The notes under the pieces are model-generated. The model saw nothing but the letters and a program-made list of their open reading frames with translations, was not told where the DNA came from and made no database searches. This document shows positions 19,229 to 28,378 of a stretch of 64,000 nt of DNA, in pieces. Both the position numbers and the translations under genes were made by a program. The stretch lies in NCBI GenBank assembly GCA_030407505.1, contig JASDDH010000002.1, forward strand, positions 62,001-126,000, given 5' to 3'. Position 1 is the first letter of the stretch; every line of letters begins with the position of its first letter. Source of the DNA: Planococcus sp. APC 4015. Lineage in GTDB: Bacteria; Actinomycetota; Actinomycetes; Actinomycetales; Microbacteriaceae.

Positions 19229-20722
19229 TCAGAAGGGTGAGTCGTAGGTTTGCCAGCGATCGTGCGGTTCGTCGAGTGGGCCTCCATCGGAGTGATCGAG
19301 GTCGGACGGTTCGACGAATAGTCCTCGGTCGCTCGCCCCGTGCGGCTCATCGTCTGGCGTTCCGGACTCCGGTGTTGTGGTGAAGCGGATGCCGAGTGGT
19401 GGTGGGTGTTCGGTGTAGACGCGTCCGAGGGGTGAGGTCCATTCGAGGACACCGTCGCCCTGTTGTCGGACTTTCCAGGGCGTGAATTGCTTCATGCTGT
19501 GGTGTCGCTGGCAGAGGTGGGCGAGGTTTCGCACGTCGGTGTGCCCGCCGAGCGCTGCGTCGATGGTGTGGTCGATTTCGCAGCGGATGGCGGGGAGACG
19601 GCAGCCGGGGAAGCGGCAGTGCTGGTCTCGGGCGCGGAGGTATCGGTCGATCGCGGCGGTGCGCTGGTAGGTGTCGACGGCGAGGACGGCGCCGGTGACG
19701 GGGTGGGTGAGGATGCGTTCCAGCGGTGAGCGGGTGTTGGCGGTGAGCTGGCGGGCGGTATCGGGGTCGATGGGGGAGCGGCCGACGAGGTCGGCGGGCC
19801 CGTCGTCGGTGCCGAGGAGGGTGAGAGCGGGGACGACGATCTGGACTTTCCCGCGGATCGCTCCGAGGGTGCCGGACCCGTCGTCGGTGCGAGTGGGGTC
19901 GGCGCTCGGGTCGCCGGTGAGGAGCATGTCGACGAGTAGGTCGAGGCGGATCTGGTCGGTCGTGCGGGTGTCGGACGCGATGACCTGCAGCCATGCGGTG
20001 GCCTCGTCGACGGCAGTCCCGGGGGTCGCGTCGCGCAGCGCCGCGCGGGCATCGGCGGCGGCTGCGGTGCGGGCGTCGATGATGCCACGGGCCTGCTGGG
20101 TGAGGCGGTCGTGGATCGCGTCGGCGAACAGGGTCGGCATCGGGGTGTACAGCGCAGACATGCCGTCGTGAAGCGGCACGACGCGCACCATCCTGTCCTG
20201 GCAGGCGTCGTGGTGGCGTTCGGCGATGGTGCGGGGATGCAGGCGCTCGGCGAGGAGTTCCAGTTCCCCGCGCACCCGCCCCGGGGTCTCCACCTGGCAG
20301 CGGCGGACCGCGTCGGCGTCGAACGTCGCCCGGGCATCGGGTGGGAGGTGGGCCCCGGTGTCGGTGATCACGCGCACGTGGGCCCGGGTGATCGTCCCGG
20401 CCTCCCACGCGTCGAGGGTGACCGGGTAGTCCTCGACCAGCGACACCGCATCGCCGATCTGGCGTTGCACGGACCGGTCGGTGACCCGCAGCACCCCGGC
20501 GACCTCGGCGGCTATGCCACGCAACGCCATGTCGTGATCACGCACGTTCGCCCGGCTCCGCGCCGCCTGCACCCGGGCGAGGTCACCTGCCCGCGCCAAC
20601 GCCCGGGCCTGCGCGGCCTGCGCCGCCGCAATTACCGACTGCGTCTTCTCGACTTCAGCCACGATCTCAGCCAGGGCGGCCGCGACACCGTCCGTGAAGC
20701 CGATGCGCCTGTTCGAATGCAT
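19229..20722 (-). CDS. DUF222/13E12-type HNH endonuclease
   Basis: 497 residues from ATG 20722. A long DUF222 region (about 10-330) is followed by an HNH domain with a zinc-type CRFPGCRLPAIRCEIDH and LAHLCQRHHSMK. The family, including the 13E12 repeats of mycobacteria, is expanded in Microbacteriaceae; a role in DNA damage or as a selfish nuclease is proposed but unproven. CAGAAT lies six bases before the ATG, and a LexA-like box overlaps the start. It converges with the hydrolase-like gene. Confidence 0.88.
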   Translation of the reverse strand: MHSNRRIGFTDGVAAALAEIVAEVEKTQSVIAAAQAAQARALARAGDLARVQAARSRANVRDHDMALRGIAAEVAGVLRVTDRSVQRQIGDAVSLVEDYPVTLDAWEAGTITRAHVRVITDTGAHLPPDARATFDADAVRRCQVETPGRVRGELELLAERLHPRTIAERHHDACQDRMVRVVPLHDGMSALYTPMPTLFADAIHDRLTQQARGIIDARTAAAADARAALRDATPGTAVDEATAWLQVIASDTRTTDQIRLDLLVDMLLTGDPSADPTRTDDGSGTLGAIRGKVQIVVPALTLLGTDDGPADLVGRSPIDPDTARQLTANTRSPLERILTHPVTGAVLAVDTYQRTAAIDRYLRARDQHCRFPGCRLPAIRCEIDHTIDAALGGHTDVRNLAHLCQRHHSMKQFTPWKVRQQGDGVLEWTSPLGRVYTEHPPPLGIRFTTTPESGTPDDEPHGASDRGLFVEPSDLDHSDGGPLDEPHDRWQTYDSPF

Positions 20723-20728
20723 GTTCCT
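20713..20728. promoter_or_regulatory. Possible LexA (SOS) box over the HNH gene start
   Basis: TCGAATGCATGTTCCT resembles the actinobacterial LexA site TCGAAC-N4-GTTCGA at 9 of 12 fixed positions. It covers the ATG and touches the -10 box CAGAAT, where a repressor would block a leaderless transcript. The upstream 20729-20873 has no gene; around 20790-20860 it is richer in A and T than its surroundings. Confidence 0.4.
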
Positions 20729-20873
20729 ATTCTGGCGGTCACCTCCGACACTGCTGTGAGCGCCCCATCGATCTGTGGATAACTCAGTCGGGGTCGGAAA
20801 TAAGCAGAAAAGCACAGAGATCTTGAATCGGAACGCCGGGCGGGTGTAGAACTAATGTCCTATGGAAGACCTG

Positions 20874-23309
20874 TCACGCTTCAACCCGCTTCATCCACCG
20901 CCCGAGGTGCTCGCCAGTGGCTCCCGCGCCGACGGCGATCGAACTGGGCGTCCCGGCATCCACCACCCGGCCGCCGGCATCTCCTCCGCCGGGTCCGAGA
21001 TCGATCACCCAGTCCGACGCGGCGATGGCCGACTGATCGTGCTCGACCAGGACGACGGTGTTACCGGCATCAACCAGCTGCTGCAGTTGACGAAGCAGAA
21101 GCTCGACGTCTGCGGGGTGCAGCCCCGACGTGGGCTCGTCGAGCAGATAGAGGGTGTGTCCACGATGCGCGCGCTGGAGCTCAGTCGCGAGCTTGATGCG
21201 CTGGGCCTCGCCACCGCTGAGCTCGGTCGCGGGCTGACCGAGCCGCAGGTAGCCGAGCCCGACCTCGCCCAGGGTGCGGAGGCTCCGCGCCGCACCCGCG
21301 GCATCCGCCAAGAAGTCCGTCGCCTGCGTCACCGTCATGCCGAGCACGTCGGCGATCGACTGTCCGCGGTAGCGCACCTCGAGCGTCTCGGCGTTGTAGC
21401 GCGCACCGTGGCAGGTGTGGCACGGCGCATAGGTGCCGGGGAGGAACATCAACTCGATCGAGACGAACCCCTCGCCCTGGCAGGTCTCGCAGCGCCCGCC
21501 GGCGACGTTGAACGAGAACCGGCCGGCCGTGTAGCCGCGCGACATCGCCTCGTCACTGGCCGCGAACAGCTTGCGCACGACGTCGAACATGCCCGTGTAG
21601 GTCGCGAGGTTGGACCTCGGTGTGCGCCCGATCGGGCGCTGATCGACGACGACGAGACGGTCGAACGATTCCACGCCCGAGACGCCCTCGATGCCGACGT
21701 CGAGAACAGCTTCGTCGGATTCGGTCTCGCCGCCGAGCGCGTCGCGCACGACGTGCGCGAGCACCTGCGTCACCAGTGTCGACTTGCCCGACCCGGAGAC
21801 GCCGGTCACGGCCGTCATCACACCGAGCGGCACGTCGACAGCGGCGTCGCGCAGGTTGTGACGCGTGATGCCCCGCAGCCCGAGCCAGCCCGACGGCGTG
21901 CGCGGCTCGCGTATCGGCTGAGCTCCCCCCGAAGGGAACAGATACCGCCCGGTGACGGAGGACGGCACGCTCCGCAGGCCCTCGACGGGGCCGGAGTAGA
22001 CGACGTGCCCGCCACCCTCACCGGCATCCGGACCGATGTCGACCACCCAGTCCGCTCGACGGATCACATCGAGGTCGTGCTCGACCACGAACAGCGAGTT
22101 CCCCGACTCGGTGAGGCGATCGAGAACCGCCATCAGCGGTTGGGCATCGGCGGGATGCAGCCCCGCCGACGGCTCGTCGAGCACGTAGACGACGCCGAAG
22201 AGCCCGGATCGCAGCTGCGTCGCGATGCGCAGCCGCTGGGCCTCGCCGGGGGAGAGGGTGGTCGAGCTGCGCCCGAGGCTCAGGTAGCCGAGGCCGAGAT
22301 CCAGCAGCACGTCGACGCGCGAGATCATGTCCGCGGCGATACGTTCTGCGGCCTCGACGTTCTCGGTGGCGGATGCGGCGGCCGAGAGCTCCGCGCCGAG
22401 CGCCGCCAACGGCAGGGCGTTCATCTCGGCGATCGTGCGTCCCGCGAAGGTCACCGCGAGGGCGTCGGAGCGCAGGCCGCTGCCGCCGCACTCGGAGCAC
22501 CGCATGCTCTCGACGAAACGCATCGCGCGCTCCCGCATCCGCTCGCTCTGCGACTGCGACAGCACGTGCATCACGTGGGCGCGGGCGCTCCAGAACTTCC
22601 CGTAGTAGCCGTGGTCGACCCGGCCCTCCTCGGGTTCGATGAACACCGAGGGCTGCTCGTCGGTGTACAGCAGCCAGTCGCGCTTCTTCTTCGGCAGGGT
22701 GCGCCAGGGCTTCTCGATGTCGATGTCGAGTCCGCGCACGATGCTGCGCAGGTTCGCACCCTGCCAGGCTCCGGGCCATGCGGCGATCGCGCCCTCGCGG
22801 ATGCTCAGCGACGGGTCGGGTACGAGCAGCTGTTCGGTGACGTCGTGCACGGTGCCGAGCCCCTGACAGCGCGGGCAGGCCCCGGCGGCGGTGTTCGGCG
22901 AGAAAGCCTCCGCCGACAGATGAGCCGCCCCCGGTGGGTACGTTCCCGCGCGGGAGTACAGCATGCGCAGCAGATTGGACAGCGTGGTGATGGTGCCGAC
23001 GCTCGAACGCGAACTCGGCGCTCCGCGGCGCTGCTGCAGCGCGACCGCCGGCGGAAGGCCGCTGATCTCGTCGATGTCGGGTGCCCCGACCTGATTCAGC
23101 AGGCGCCGCGCGTAGGGGGCCACCGACTCGAAGTACCGGCGCTGTGCCTCGGCGTACAGCGTGCCGAAGGCGAGGGACGATTTGCCCGACCCCGACACGC
23201 CGGTGAAGACCACCATGCAGTCGCGCGGGATCTCCACGTCGACGTTCTTGAGGTTGTGCTCGCGCGCCCCGCGCACGCGCACCCAGCCGTCGAGATCGTC
23301 GCGAGCCAT
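20874..23309 (-). CDS. UvrA-like excinuclease ATPase (UvrA2 type)
   Basis: 811 residues, shorter than housekeeping UvrA (about 950), as in UvrA2/DrrC-like paralogues. Two ABC modules carry Walker A GVSGSGKSSLAF and GVSGSGKSTLVTQ, signatures LSPGEAQR and LSGGEAQR, and the insert LIELMFLP-type segment (SIELMFLPGTYAPCHTCHG). Zinc Cys pairs are in CPRCQGLG, CSECGGSG and CETCQGEG. Such paralogues are linked to DNA repair or to tolerance of DNA-binding drugs. ATG 23309 precedes ARDDLDGWVRVRGAREHNL. Confidence 0.9.
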   Translation of the reverse strand: MARDDLDGWVRVRGAREHNLKNVDVEIPRDCMVVFTGVSGSGKSSLAFGTLYAEAQRRYFESVAPYARRLLNQVGAPDIDEISGLPPAVALQQRRGAPSSRSSVGTITTLSNLLRMLYSRAGTYPPGAAHLSAEAFSPNTAAGACPRCQGLGTVHDVTEQLLVPDPSLSIREGAIAAWPGAWQGANLRSIVRGLDIDIEKPWRTLPKKKRDWLLYTDEQPSVFIEPEEGRVDHGYYGKFWSARAHVMHVLSQSQSERMRERAMRFVESMRCSECGGSGLRSDALAVTFAGRTIAEMNALPLAALGAELSAAASATENVEAAERIAADMISRVDVLLDLGLGYLSLGRSSTTLSPGEAQRLRIATQLRSGLFGVVYVLDEPSAGLHPADAQPLMAVLDRLTESGNSLFVVEHDLDVIRRADWVVDIGPDAGEGGGHVVYSGPVEGLRSVPSSVTGRYLFPSGGAQPIREPRTPSGWLGLRGITRHNLRDAAVDVPLGVMTAVTGVSGSGKSTLVTQVLAHVVRDALGGETESDEAVLDVGIEGVSGVESFDRLVVVDQRPIGRTPRSNLATYTGMFDVVRKLFAASDEAMSRGYTAGRFSFNVAGGRCETCQGEGFVSIELMFLPGTYAPCHTCHGARYNAETLEVRYRGQSIADVLGMTVTQATDFLADAAGAARSLRTLGEVGLGYLRLGQPATELSGGEAQRIKLATELQRAHRGHTLYLLDEPTSGLHPADVELLLRQLQQLVDAGNTVVLVEHDQSAIAASDWVIDLGPGGGDAGGRVVDAGTPSSIAVGAGATGEHLGRWMKRVEA

Positions 23310-23388
23310 GAAGCCACCGTTCCGTCGAGGGGGCGCATCGCTTCCCCGGGCCCGAGGGCCCACGCGTCGCCACGTCGTCGACGGGGCT

Positions 23389-23404
23389 TCGAACCACGGT
23401 ACGT
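23389..23404. promoter_or_regulatory. Candidate LexA box upstream of the UvrA-like gene
   Basis: TCGAACCACGGTACGT matches TCGAAC-N4-GTTCGA at 10 of 12 fixed positions. It lies 80 bases upstream of the UvrA-like start in the divergent gap with the ABC-F gene. A small hairpin GCAGGG/CCCTGC follows near 23420-23440, in front of the ABC-F promoter. Confidence 0.45.
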
Positions 23405-23491
23405 CTCAACGGCGGCCGGTGCGCAGGGCTTACCCCCTGCGGGCCTGGGTGGTAGGCGCTGTCTCGATCGCCGCGATGACAGGATTGAGGG

Positions 23492-25132
23492 ATGACCGCC
23501 ACCCTCGTCGCCCGCGACCTCGCCGGTGGGTACGGGCACCGCACCCTCTTCGACTCGCTCGACCTCACGGTCGCACCCGGCGACGTCATCGGCGTCGTCG
23601 GGGCGAACGGCGCCGGCAAATCCACGCTGCTGCGTCTGCTCGCCGGCATCGACGAGCCGCAGGCCGGTTCGCTCGCTCTGGCCCCCGCCGATGCGTTCGT
23701 GGGGTGGCTGCCGCAGGAGCACGAACGCCGCGACGGCGAGACCGTCGGAGAGTATGTCGCACGTCGCACGGGGTGCGCCGAAGCGACGAGGGAGATGGAT
23801 GCCGCGGCATCCGGTCTCGCAGACCCCGACGATGCGCAAGCGGCCGACGTCTACTCCGTCGCACTGGACCGCTGGCTCGCCAGCGGTGCCGCCGACCTCG
23901 ACGAACGCCTGCCGATCGTGCTCGCCGACCTGGGTCTCGACATCGGCGGCGAGGCGCTCATGACGACGCTCTCCGGTGGCCAGGCCGCGCGGGTGGGGCT
24001 GGCTGCCCTGCTGCTCAGTCGATTCGACATCGCGCTGCTCGACGAACCCACGAACGACCTCGATCTCGACGGCCTCGAGCGACTCGAGACCTTCGTGCGC
24101 GGGCTGCGTGGGGGAGTCGTCCTGGTCAGTCACGACCGCGAGTTCCTCGCGAGATGCGTGACGCGGGTGCTCGAACTCGACCTCGCGCAGGGATCGAACC
24201 GGGTGTTCGGCGGTGGCTACGACGCCTATCTCGAAGAGCGTGCGACCGTGCGCCGGCACGCACGGGAGAAGTACGACGAGTTCGCCGAGAAGAAGGCCGA
24301 CCTCGTCGGTCGTGCCCGGACGCAGCGCGAGTGGTCGAGCCAAGGTGTCCGCAATGCGATGAAGAAGGCGCCGGACAACGACAAGATCCGGCGCAAGGCA
24401 TCGGTCGAGTCGAGCGAGAAGCAGGCGCAGAAGGTGCGCCAGATGGAGAGCCGCATCGCCCGGCTCGACGAGGTCGAGGAACCCCGCAAGGAGTGGCAGC
24501 TCGAATTCACGATCGGCGCGGCCCCGCGATCCAGCACCGTCGTGGCGACGCTGAGCTCGGCGGTGTTCCGCCAGGGCACGTTCACCCTCGGTCCGGTGTC
24601 GCTGCAGGTCACCGCGGGCGAACGCATCGGGATCACGGGGCCCAACGGCGCCGGGAAGTCCACCCTGCTGCGCGCTCTGCTCGGCACGCAGGTCCCCGAT
24701 TCGGGTACCGCCTCGATCGGGGCCAACGTGCAGGTCGGCGAGATCGATCAGGCACGATCGCTGCTCACGGGCCCGCGGCCGCTGTCGGATGCCTTCGAAG
24801 CGCTCGTTCCGTCCCTCGCCTCCGGGGAGGTGCGCACGCTCCTGGCCAAGTTCGGGCTGAAGGCCGACCACGTGGTGCGGCCTGTCGGCGAGCTGTCGCC
24901 GGGGGAACGCACGCGGGCGGCCCTGGCTCTGCTGCAGGCGCGCGGCGTGAACGTCCTGGTGCTGGATGAGCCCACCAACCACCTCGACCTGCCGGCGATA
25001 GAGCAGCTCGAGCAGGCGCTCGATTCGTACGAGGGCACGCTGCTTCTCGTGACGCACGATCGGCGCATGCTGCAGTCGGTGAGCGTCGATCGCCGGTGGC
25101 GGGTCGAGGCCGGCGTCGTCACCGAGCTCTGA
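23492..25132 (+). CDS. ABC-F family ATPase
   Basis: 546 residues, no membrane segments. Two ATPase modules: Walker A GANGAGKSTLLRLL and GPNGAGKSTLLRAL, signatures LSGGQAARVGL and LSPGERTRAAL, Walker B followed by DEPTNDLD and DEPTNHLD. A charged linker (about 245-330) joins them. ABC-F proteins act at the ribosome, in translation control or antibiotic protection; which applies is not clear. CAGGAT sits six bases before the ATG, so the mRNA may be leaderless. Confidence 0.92.
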   Translation: MTATLVARDLAGGYGHRTLFDSLDLTVAPGDVIGVVGANGAGKSTLLRLLAGIDEPQAGSLALAPADAFVGWLPQEHERRDGETVGEYVARRTGCAEATREMDAAASGLADPDDAQAADVYSVALDRWLASGAADLDERLPIVLADLGLDIGGEALMTTLSGGQAARVGLAALLLSRFDIALLDEPTNDLDLDGLERLETFVRGLRGGVVLVSHDREFLARCVTRVLELDLAQGSNRVFGGGYDAYLEERATVRRHAREKYDEFAEKKADLVGRARTQREWSSQGVRNAMKKAPDNDKIRRKASVESSEKQAQKVRQMESRIARLDEVEEPRKEWQLEFTIGAAPRSSTVVATLSSAVFRQGTFTLGPVSLQVTAGERIGITGPNGAGKSTLLRALLGTQVPDSGTASIGANVQVGEIDQARSLLTGPRPLSDAFEALVPSLASGEVRTLLAKFGLKADHVVRPVGELSPGERTRAALALLQARGVNVLVLDEPTNHLDLPAIEQLEQALDSYEGTLLLVTHDRRMLQSVSVDRRWRVEAGVVTEL

Positions 25133-25135
25133 CCG

Positions 25136-25486
25136 TCAGCGCCCCTGACGCTTCTTGAACGGCTTCGGCTGACCCTTGACCGCCGGTGCCCGGCCCTTGC
25201 CCTTGGACGCCTTCGCCTTGCCGCCCGCCGGCGCCTTCTGCGGGACCACCGGCGCAGGTGCGGCGGAGATCTGACGCTCGGCTTCGTCCAGCAGCAGCCG
25301 GCCGGCAGGAGTGAGGGCCTTGCCGTCCTTCGTGTCGGTGAAGAGGGGATGGCCGACCTCGGCCTCGAGCTTGTCCATCGACGTGTAGAGAGACGCGAGC
25401 GGGATGCCGAGGCTCTCGGCTGCTCGGGGGAAATGGACATCCGCGGCCGCGACGGCCACCAAGCGTCGAAGCTGGGCGATCTTCAC
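25136..25486 (-). CDS. Mini LysR-type HTH protein with basic tail
   Basis: 116 residues. Residues 1-65 match the N-terminal HTH of LysR regulators (MKIAQLRRLVAVAAADVHFP, SLYTSMDKLEAEVG, FTDTKDGKALTPAGRLLL). There is no effector-binding domain. The C-terminus is instead a Lys/Ala/Gly/Pro-rich tail (KAKASKGKGRAPAVKGQPKP), as in nucleoid-binding proteins. It might be a compact DNA-binding protein and not a decayed gene, because the frame is clean and ends in an ordered basic tail. It converges with the ABC-F gene. Confidence 0.72.
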   Translation of the reverse strand: MKIAQLRRLVAVAAADVHFPRAAESLGIPLASLYTSMDKLEAEVGHPLFTDTKDGKALTPAGRLLLDEAERQISAAPAPVVPQKAPAGGKAKASKGKGRAPAVKGQPKPFKKRQGR

Positions 25487-25569
25487 GTGAACCTTCGATC
25501 CCGCCGCGGACGGCGACGGGCGCGAGGGTGCGCGTCGACACGGCTCCCTCCAGGATAGGCGGGCGCGTC

Positions 25570-27303
25570 CTACTCGAGCAGCTTGCCGTCGACCGAGACA
25601 TCACCCATCAGCGCGGCGATCTCTGCGGGGATCGGCGGGATCTCCTCGCGCTCCACCCCGCGCTCCGGAGACCACACGAGGTTCACCTGGAGCTCGGGAT
25701 CCTCGAACGGGTAGTCGCTGCGGTTGTGGCAGCCGCGGGTCTCGCGGCGCTCGAGCGCCGCCTCGAGGGTCGCGCGCGCGGCGAGCGCAGCCGACCTCAG
25801 ATCGAAGGCGTGCGCGAGGTCGTGGAACCCCGCGATGTCGGGGTGCACGCCGATGTCGGCCATGCGCGCCTCGATCGCGTCGAGCTCGGCCAGCCCGGTC
25901 AGCAGCCCCTCCTCCGAGCGCACGACACCGGCGTGATCGGTCATCGTGTTGCGGATCGCGCGCTGCAGCGACCGGACGTTCTCGGGCCCGTTGGCGGCGA
26001 GCACGTCTTCGATCTCCTCGCGCGCGACGGCGATGGCCGCAGCGGAGCGGTTCTGCGCCGGGAGTGCTGCCGAATACGCTGCTGCGGCGCGCCCGACGAT
26101 GCGGCCGAAGACGAGCAGCTCGATCAGGGAGTTGCCTCCGAGCCTGTTCGCGCCGTGCAGGCCGGACGCCGCCTCGCCGATCGCGTACAGCCCCGGCACA
26201 TCGGTCGAGTGATCCGAGGCCCGCACCCAGACGCCGCCCATCGAGTAGTGAGCGGTCGGGGCGATCTCGATCGCGTCCTTGGTGATGTCGAGCATCTGCA
26301 GTTCGAGCATCGTCTGGTACACCCGGGGGAGCCGCGTCATGATCGTCTCGCGCGGCAGGTGCGACACGTCCAGCCACACACCGCCGTTGGGGGTCCCGCG
26401 GCCTTCCTTGATCTCGGTGTAGCAGGCCAGCGCGACGCGGTCGCGGGTGGAGAGCTCGAGGCGCTCGGGGTCGTAGCGGTGCATGAAGCGCTCCCCGAGT
26501 CCGTTGCGCAGGATGCCGCCCTCGCCGCGCGCCGCCTCGGAGATGAGCGTCCCCGCAGCGTTCTCCGGTTCGATGATGCCGCTCGGGTGGAACTGCACGA
26601 GCTCCGGGTCGCGCAGGCGTCCGCCCGCCTCGACCGCGAGCCGGAACGAGTCGCCGGTGTTCTCGTCGCGGCGCGACGAGGTGCGGCGCCAGATGCGGTT
26701 GTGTCCACCCGCGGCCAGGATCACGGCATCCGCGTGGATCAGGTAGCGCGTGCCGTCGTCGAGATCGAAGCCGTAGGCGCCGAAGACAACGCCGTCGTCG
26801 TCGGTGAGGATCCGCGTGATGTACGCGGTGTCGAGGATGGGGATCTGCAGCTGCGTCGCACGATTGACCAGCGTGCGCTGGATCTCGAGCCCGGTGTAGT
26901 CGCCGGCGAAGGCCGTGCGACGGTAGGTGTGAGCGCCGAAGAAGCGCTGCGAGATGCGGCCGTCGTCTTCGCGTGCGAACGGCATCCCGTACCGCTCCAG
27001 GTCTTCGATGCCGCGAGCGGCCTCGGAGGTGACGAGCTGAACCGTCTCGGGGGTGGCGAGCAGGTAGCTCTCCTTGAGCGTGTCGGCGGCGTGCTGCTGC
27101 CAGCTGTCCTCGGGATCCATGGTCGACAAGGCGGCGTTGATCCCGCCGGCGGCGAGCGACGTGTGGGCGTCGCTCTTGGGACGCTTCCCCACGACGAGGA
27201 CGTCGGTGCCCTCTTCGGCGAGCTCGATCGCCGCGCGCAGCCCGGAGCCGCCGGTGCCGATGACGAGGACGGACGTCGAGAGTCTGCGTTCGGTCGGATT
27301 CAT
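25570..27303 (-). CDS. SdhA/FrdA-like FAD-binding oxidoreductase
   Basis: 577 residues from ATG 27303. The FAD fold starts VLVIGTGGSGLRAAIEL, with AHTSLAAGGINAAL, a substrate region LVQFHPSGI, and TAHYSMGGVWV and GANRLGGNSLIELLVFG. It resembles succinate dehydrogenase/fumarate reductase flavoprotein subunits and the related L-aspartate oxidase. NadB is encoded elsewhere here, and no iron-sulfur or membrane anchor gene is adjacent, so its electron partner is unknown. It is divergent from a LysR gene that is a likely regulator. Confidence 0.85.
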   Translation of the reverse strand: MNPTERRLSTSVLVIGTGGSGLRAAIELAEEGTDVLVVGKRPKSDAHTSLAAGGINAALSTMDPEDSWQQHAADTLKESYLLATPETVQLVTSEAARGIEDLERYGMPFAREDDGRISQRFFGAHTYRRTAFAGDYTGLEIQRTLVNRATQLQIPILDTAYITRILTDDDGVVFGAYGFDLDDGTRYLIHADAVILAAGGHNRIWRRTSSRRDENTGDSFRLAVEAGGRLRDPELVQFHPSGIIEPENAAGTLISEAARGEGGILRNGLGERFMHRYDPERLELSTRDRVALACYTEIKEGRGTPNGGVWLDVSHLPRETIMTRLPRVYQTMLELQMLDITKDAIEIAPTAHYSMGGVWVRASDHSTDVPGLYAIGEAASGLHGANRLGGNSLIELLVFGRIVGRAAAAYSAALPAQNRSAAAIAVAREEIEDVLAANGPENVRSLQRAIRNTMTDHAGVVRSEEGLLTGLAELDAIEARMADIGVHPDIAGFHDLAHAFDLRSAALAARATLEAALERRETRGCHNRSDYPFEDPELQVNLVWSPERGVEREEIPPIPAEIAALMGDVSVDGKLLE

Positions 27304-27336
27304 GTCGGCGACGATAGGCGGAGGAAGTCGATTACT

Positions 27337-27351
27337 CCAATGCATCTTTGG
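27337..27351. promoter_or_regulatory. Candidate LysR operator between divergent genes
   Basis: CCAA-N7-TTGG (27337-27340 and 27348-27351) lies in the 71-base gap between the flavoprotein and LysR genes. The LysR -10 box TAGCCT is at 27363-27368. LysR regulators commonly bind such symmetric sites next to their own gene. Confidence 0.4.
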
Positions 27352-27374
27352 TTCCTAGACGATAGCCTCGGTGC

Positions 27375-28319
27375 ATGAATCTTGAGCAGCTGCGCGGCTT
27401 CGTCGCCGTCGCCCAGGTCGGCAACTTCACGCGTGCGGCCGAGCAGCTCCATCTCGCCCAGCCGTCGCTCAGCCGACAGATCTCGTCGCTCGAGCAGGAT
27501 CTCGGCGCCGAGCTGCTCCATCGGTCCAGAGCAGGCACCACCCTCACCGCCGCGGGGGAGTCGCTTCTGCCGCTCGCGCGCCGCATGCTCGCCGACGCCG
27601 AATCGGTGCGGCGCGAACTCGACGAGCTCGCGGGTCTGCGGCGCGGACGCGTGCGGCTCGGCGCGCCGCCGACGCTCTGCGTCAGCCTCGTCGCCGAGGC
27701 GCTGAGCGTCTTCCACGGCGCCCACCCGGGCATCGAGCTGCACGTCAGCGAGCAGGGCTCGCGTCGACTGCTCGACGAGCTCGCCGGGGGAGAGCTCGAT
27801 CTCGCCCTCATCACCACGTCGGATTCTGCCTCTGCGGACCGCTTCACCGTCACCCCGCTGCTGGTCGAGGAGCTCGTCGTCATCTCCTCGAGCGGATCTG
27901 CGCCGATCGCCGGGCGCGACGGCATCCGCCTGCGAGAGGTCGCCGGCCTGCCCCTGATCGTCTTCAGCTCGTCGTACGACCTGCGGGCGACGACGGATGC
28001 CGCCTTCCAGGCCGGCGGACTGTCGCCCGACGTCATCATCGAGGGCGTCGAGATGGATGCCGTGCTGCGCTTCGTCGAGCGGGGCATCGGCGTCGCGATC
28101 GTGCCGGCCGTCGTGCTCGTCGATCGGCCGGGTCTGCGCGCGACCCGCCTCACCGACCCCACGCTCACGCGCGCGATCAGCATCGCACGCGTCGCCGACA
28201 TCGCGCCGGCCGCGGCATCCGTCGTCATGGAACGCGCGATCACCCGCACCGCCACGATCCTCGCGGCGCGACCGGAGAGCACGATGCGTCTCGCCGCGGC
28301 TGCGGAATCGCCGTTCTGA
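27375..28319 (+). CDS. LysR-family transcriptional regulator
   Basis: 314 residues. The HTH lies at 1-60 (MNLEQLRGFVAVAQVGNFTR, HLAQPSLSRQISSLEQDLG). A periplasmic-binding-like effector domain spans about 90-300. The ATG is six bases behind TAGCCT, so it is probably leaderless. The divergent flavoprotein gene is its most likely target. The effector is not known. Confidence 0.92.
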   Translation: MNLEQLRGFVAVAQVGNFTRAAEQLHLAQPSLSRQISSLEQDLGAELLHRSRAGTTLTAAGESLLPLARRMLADAESVRRELDELAGLRRGRVRLGAPPTLCVSLVAEALSVFHGAHPGIELHVSEQGSRRLLDELAGGELDLALITTSDSASADRFTVTPLLVEELVVISSSGSAPIAGRDGIRLREVAGLPLIVFSSSYDLRATTDAAFQAGGLSPDVIIEGVEMDAVLRFVERGIGVAIVPAVVLVDRPGLRATRLTDPTLTRAISIARVADIAPAAASVVMERAITRTATILAARPESTMRLAAAAESPF

Positions 28320-28378
28320 CCTGTAGTGCCCGTGGGCCGTGGTGTCCAGCCCTGGCCGGTGTCGGCGCACCCTGACAA

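Noticed and set aside
19229..20722. Group I intron or intein homing endonuclease
   Set aside because: The HNH protein is a free-standing DUF222 protein, and no split host gene surrounds it.
20862..23495. 877-codon plus-strand frame opposite the UvrA-like gene
   Set aside because: The UvrA-like protein has all ABC and zinc motifs; the opposite frame shows none.
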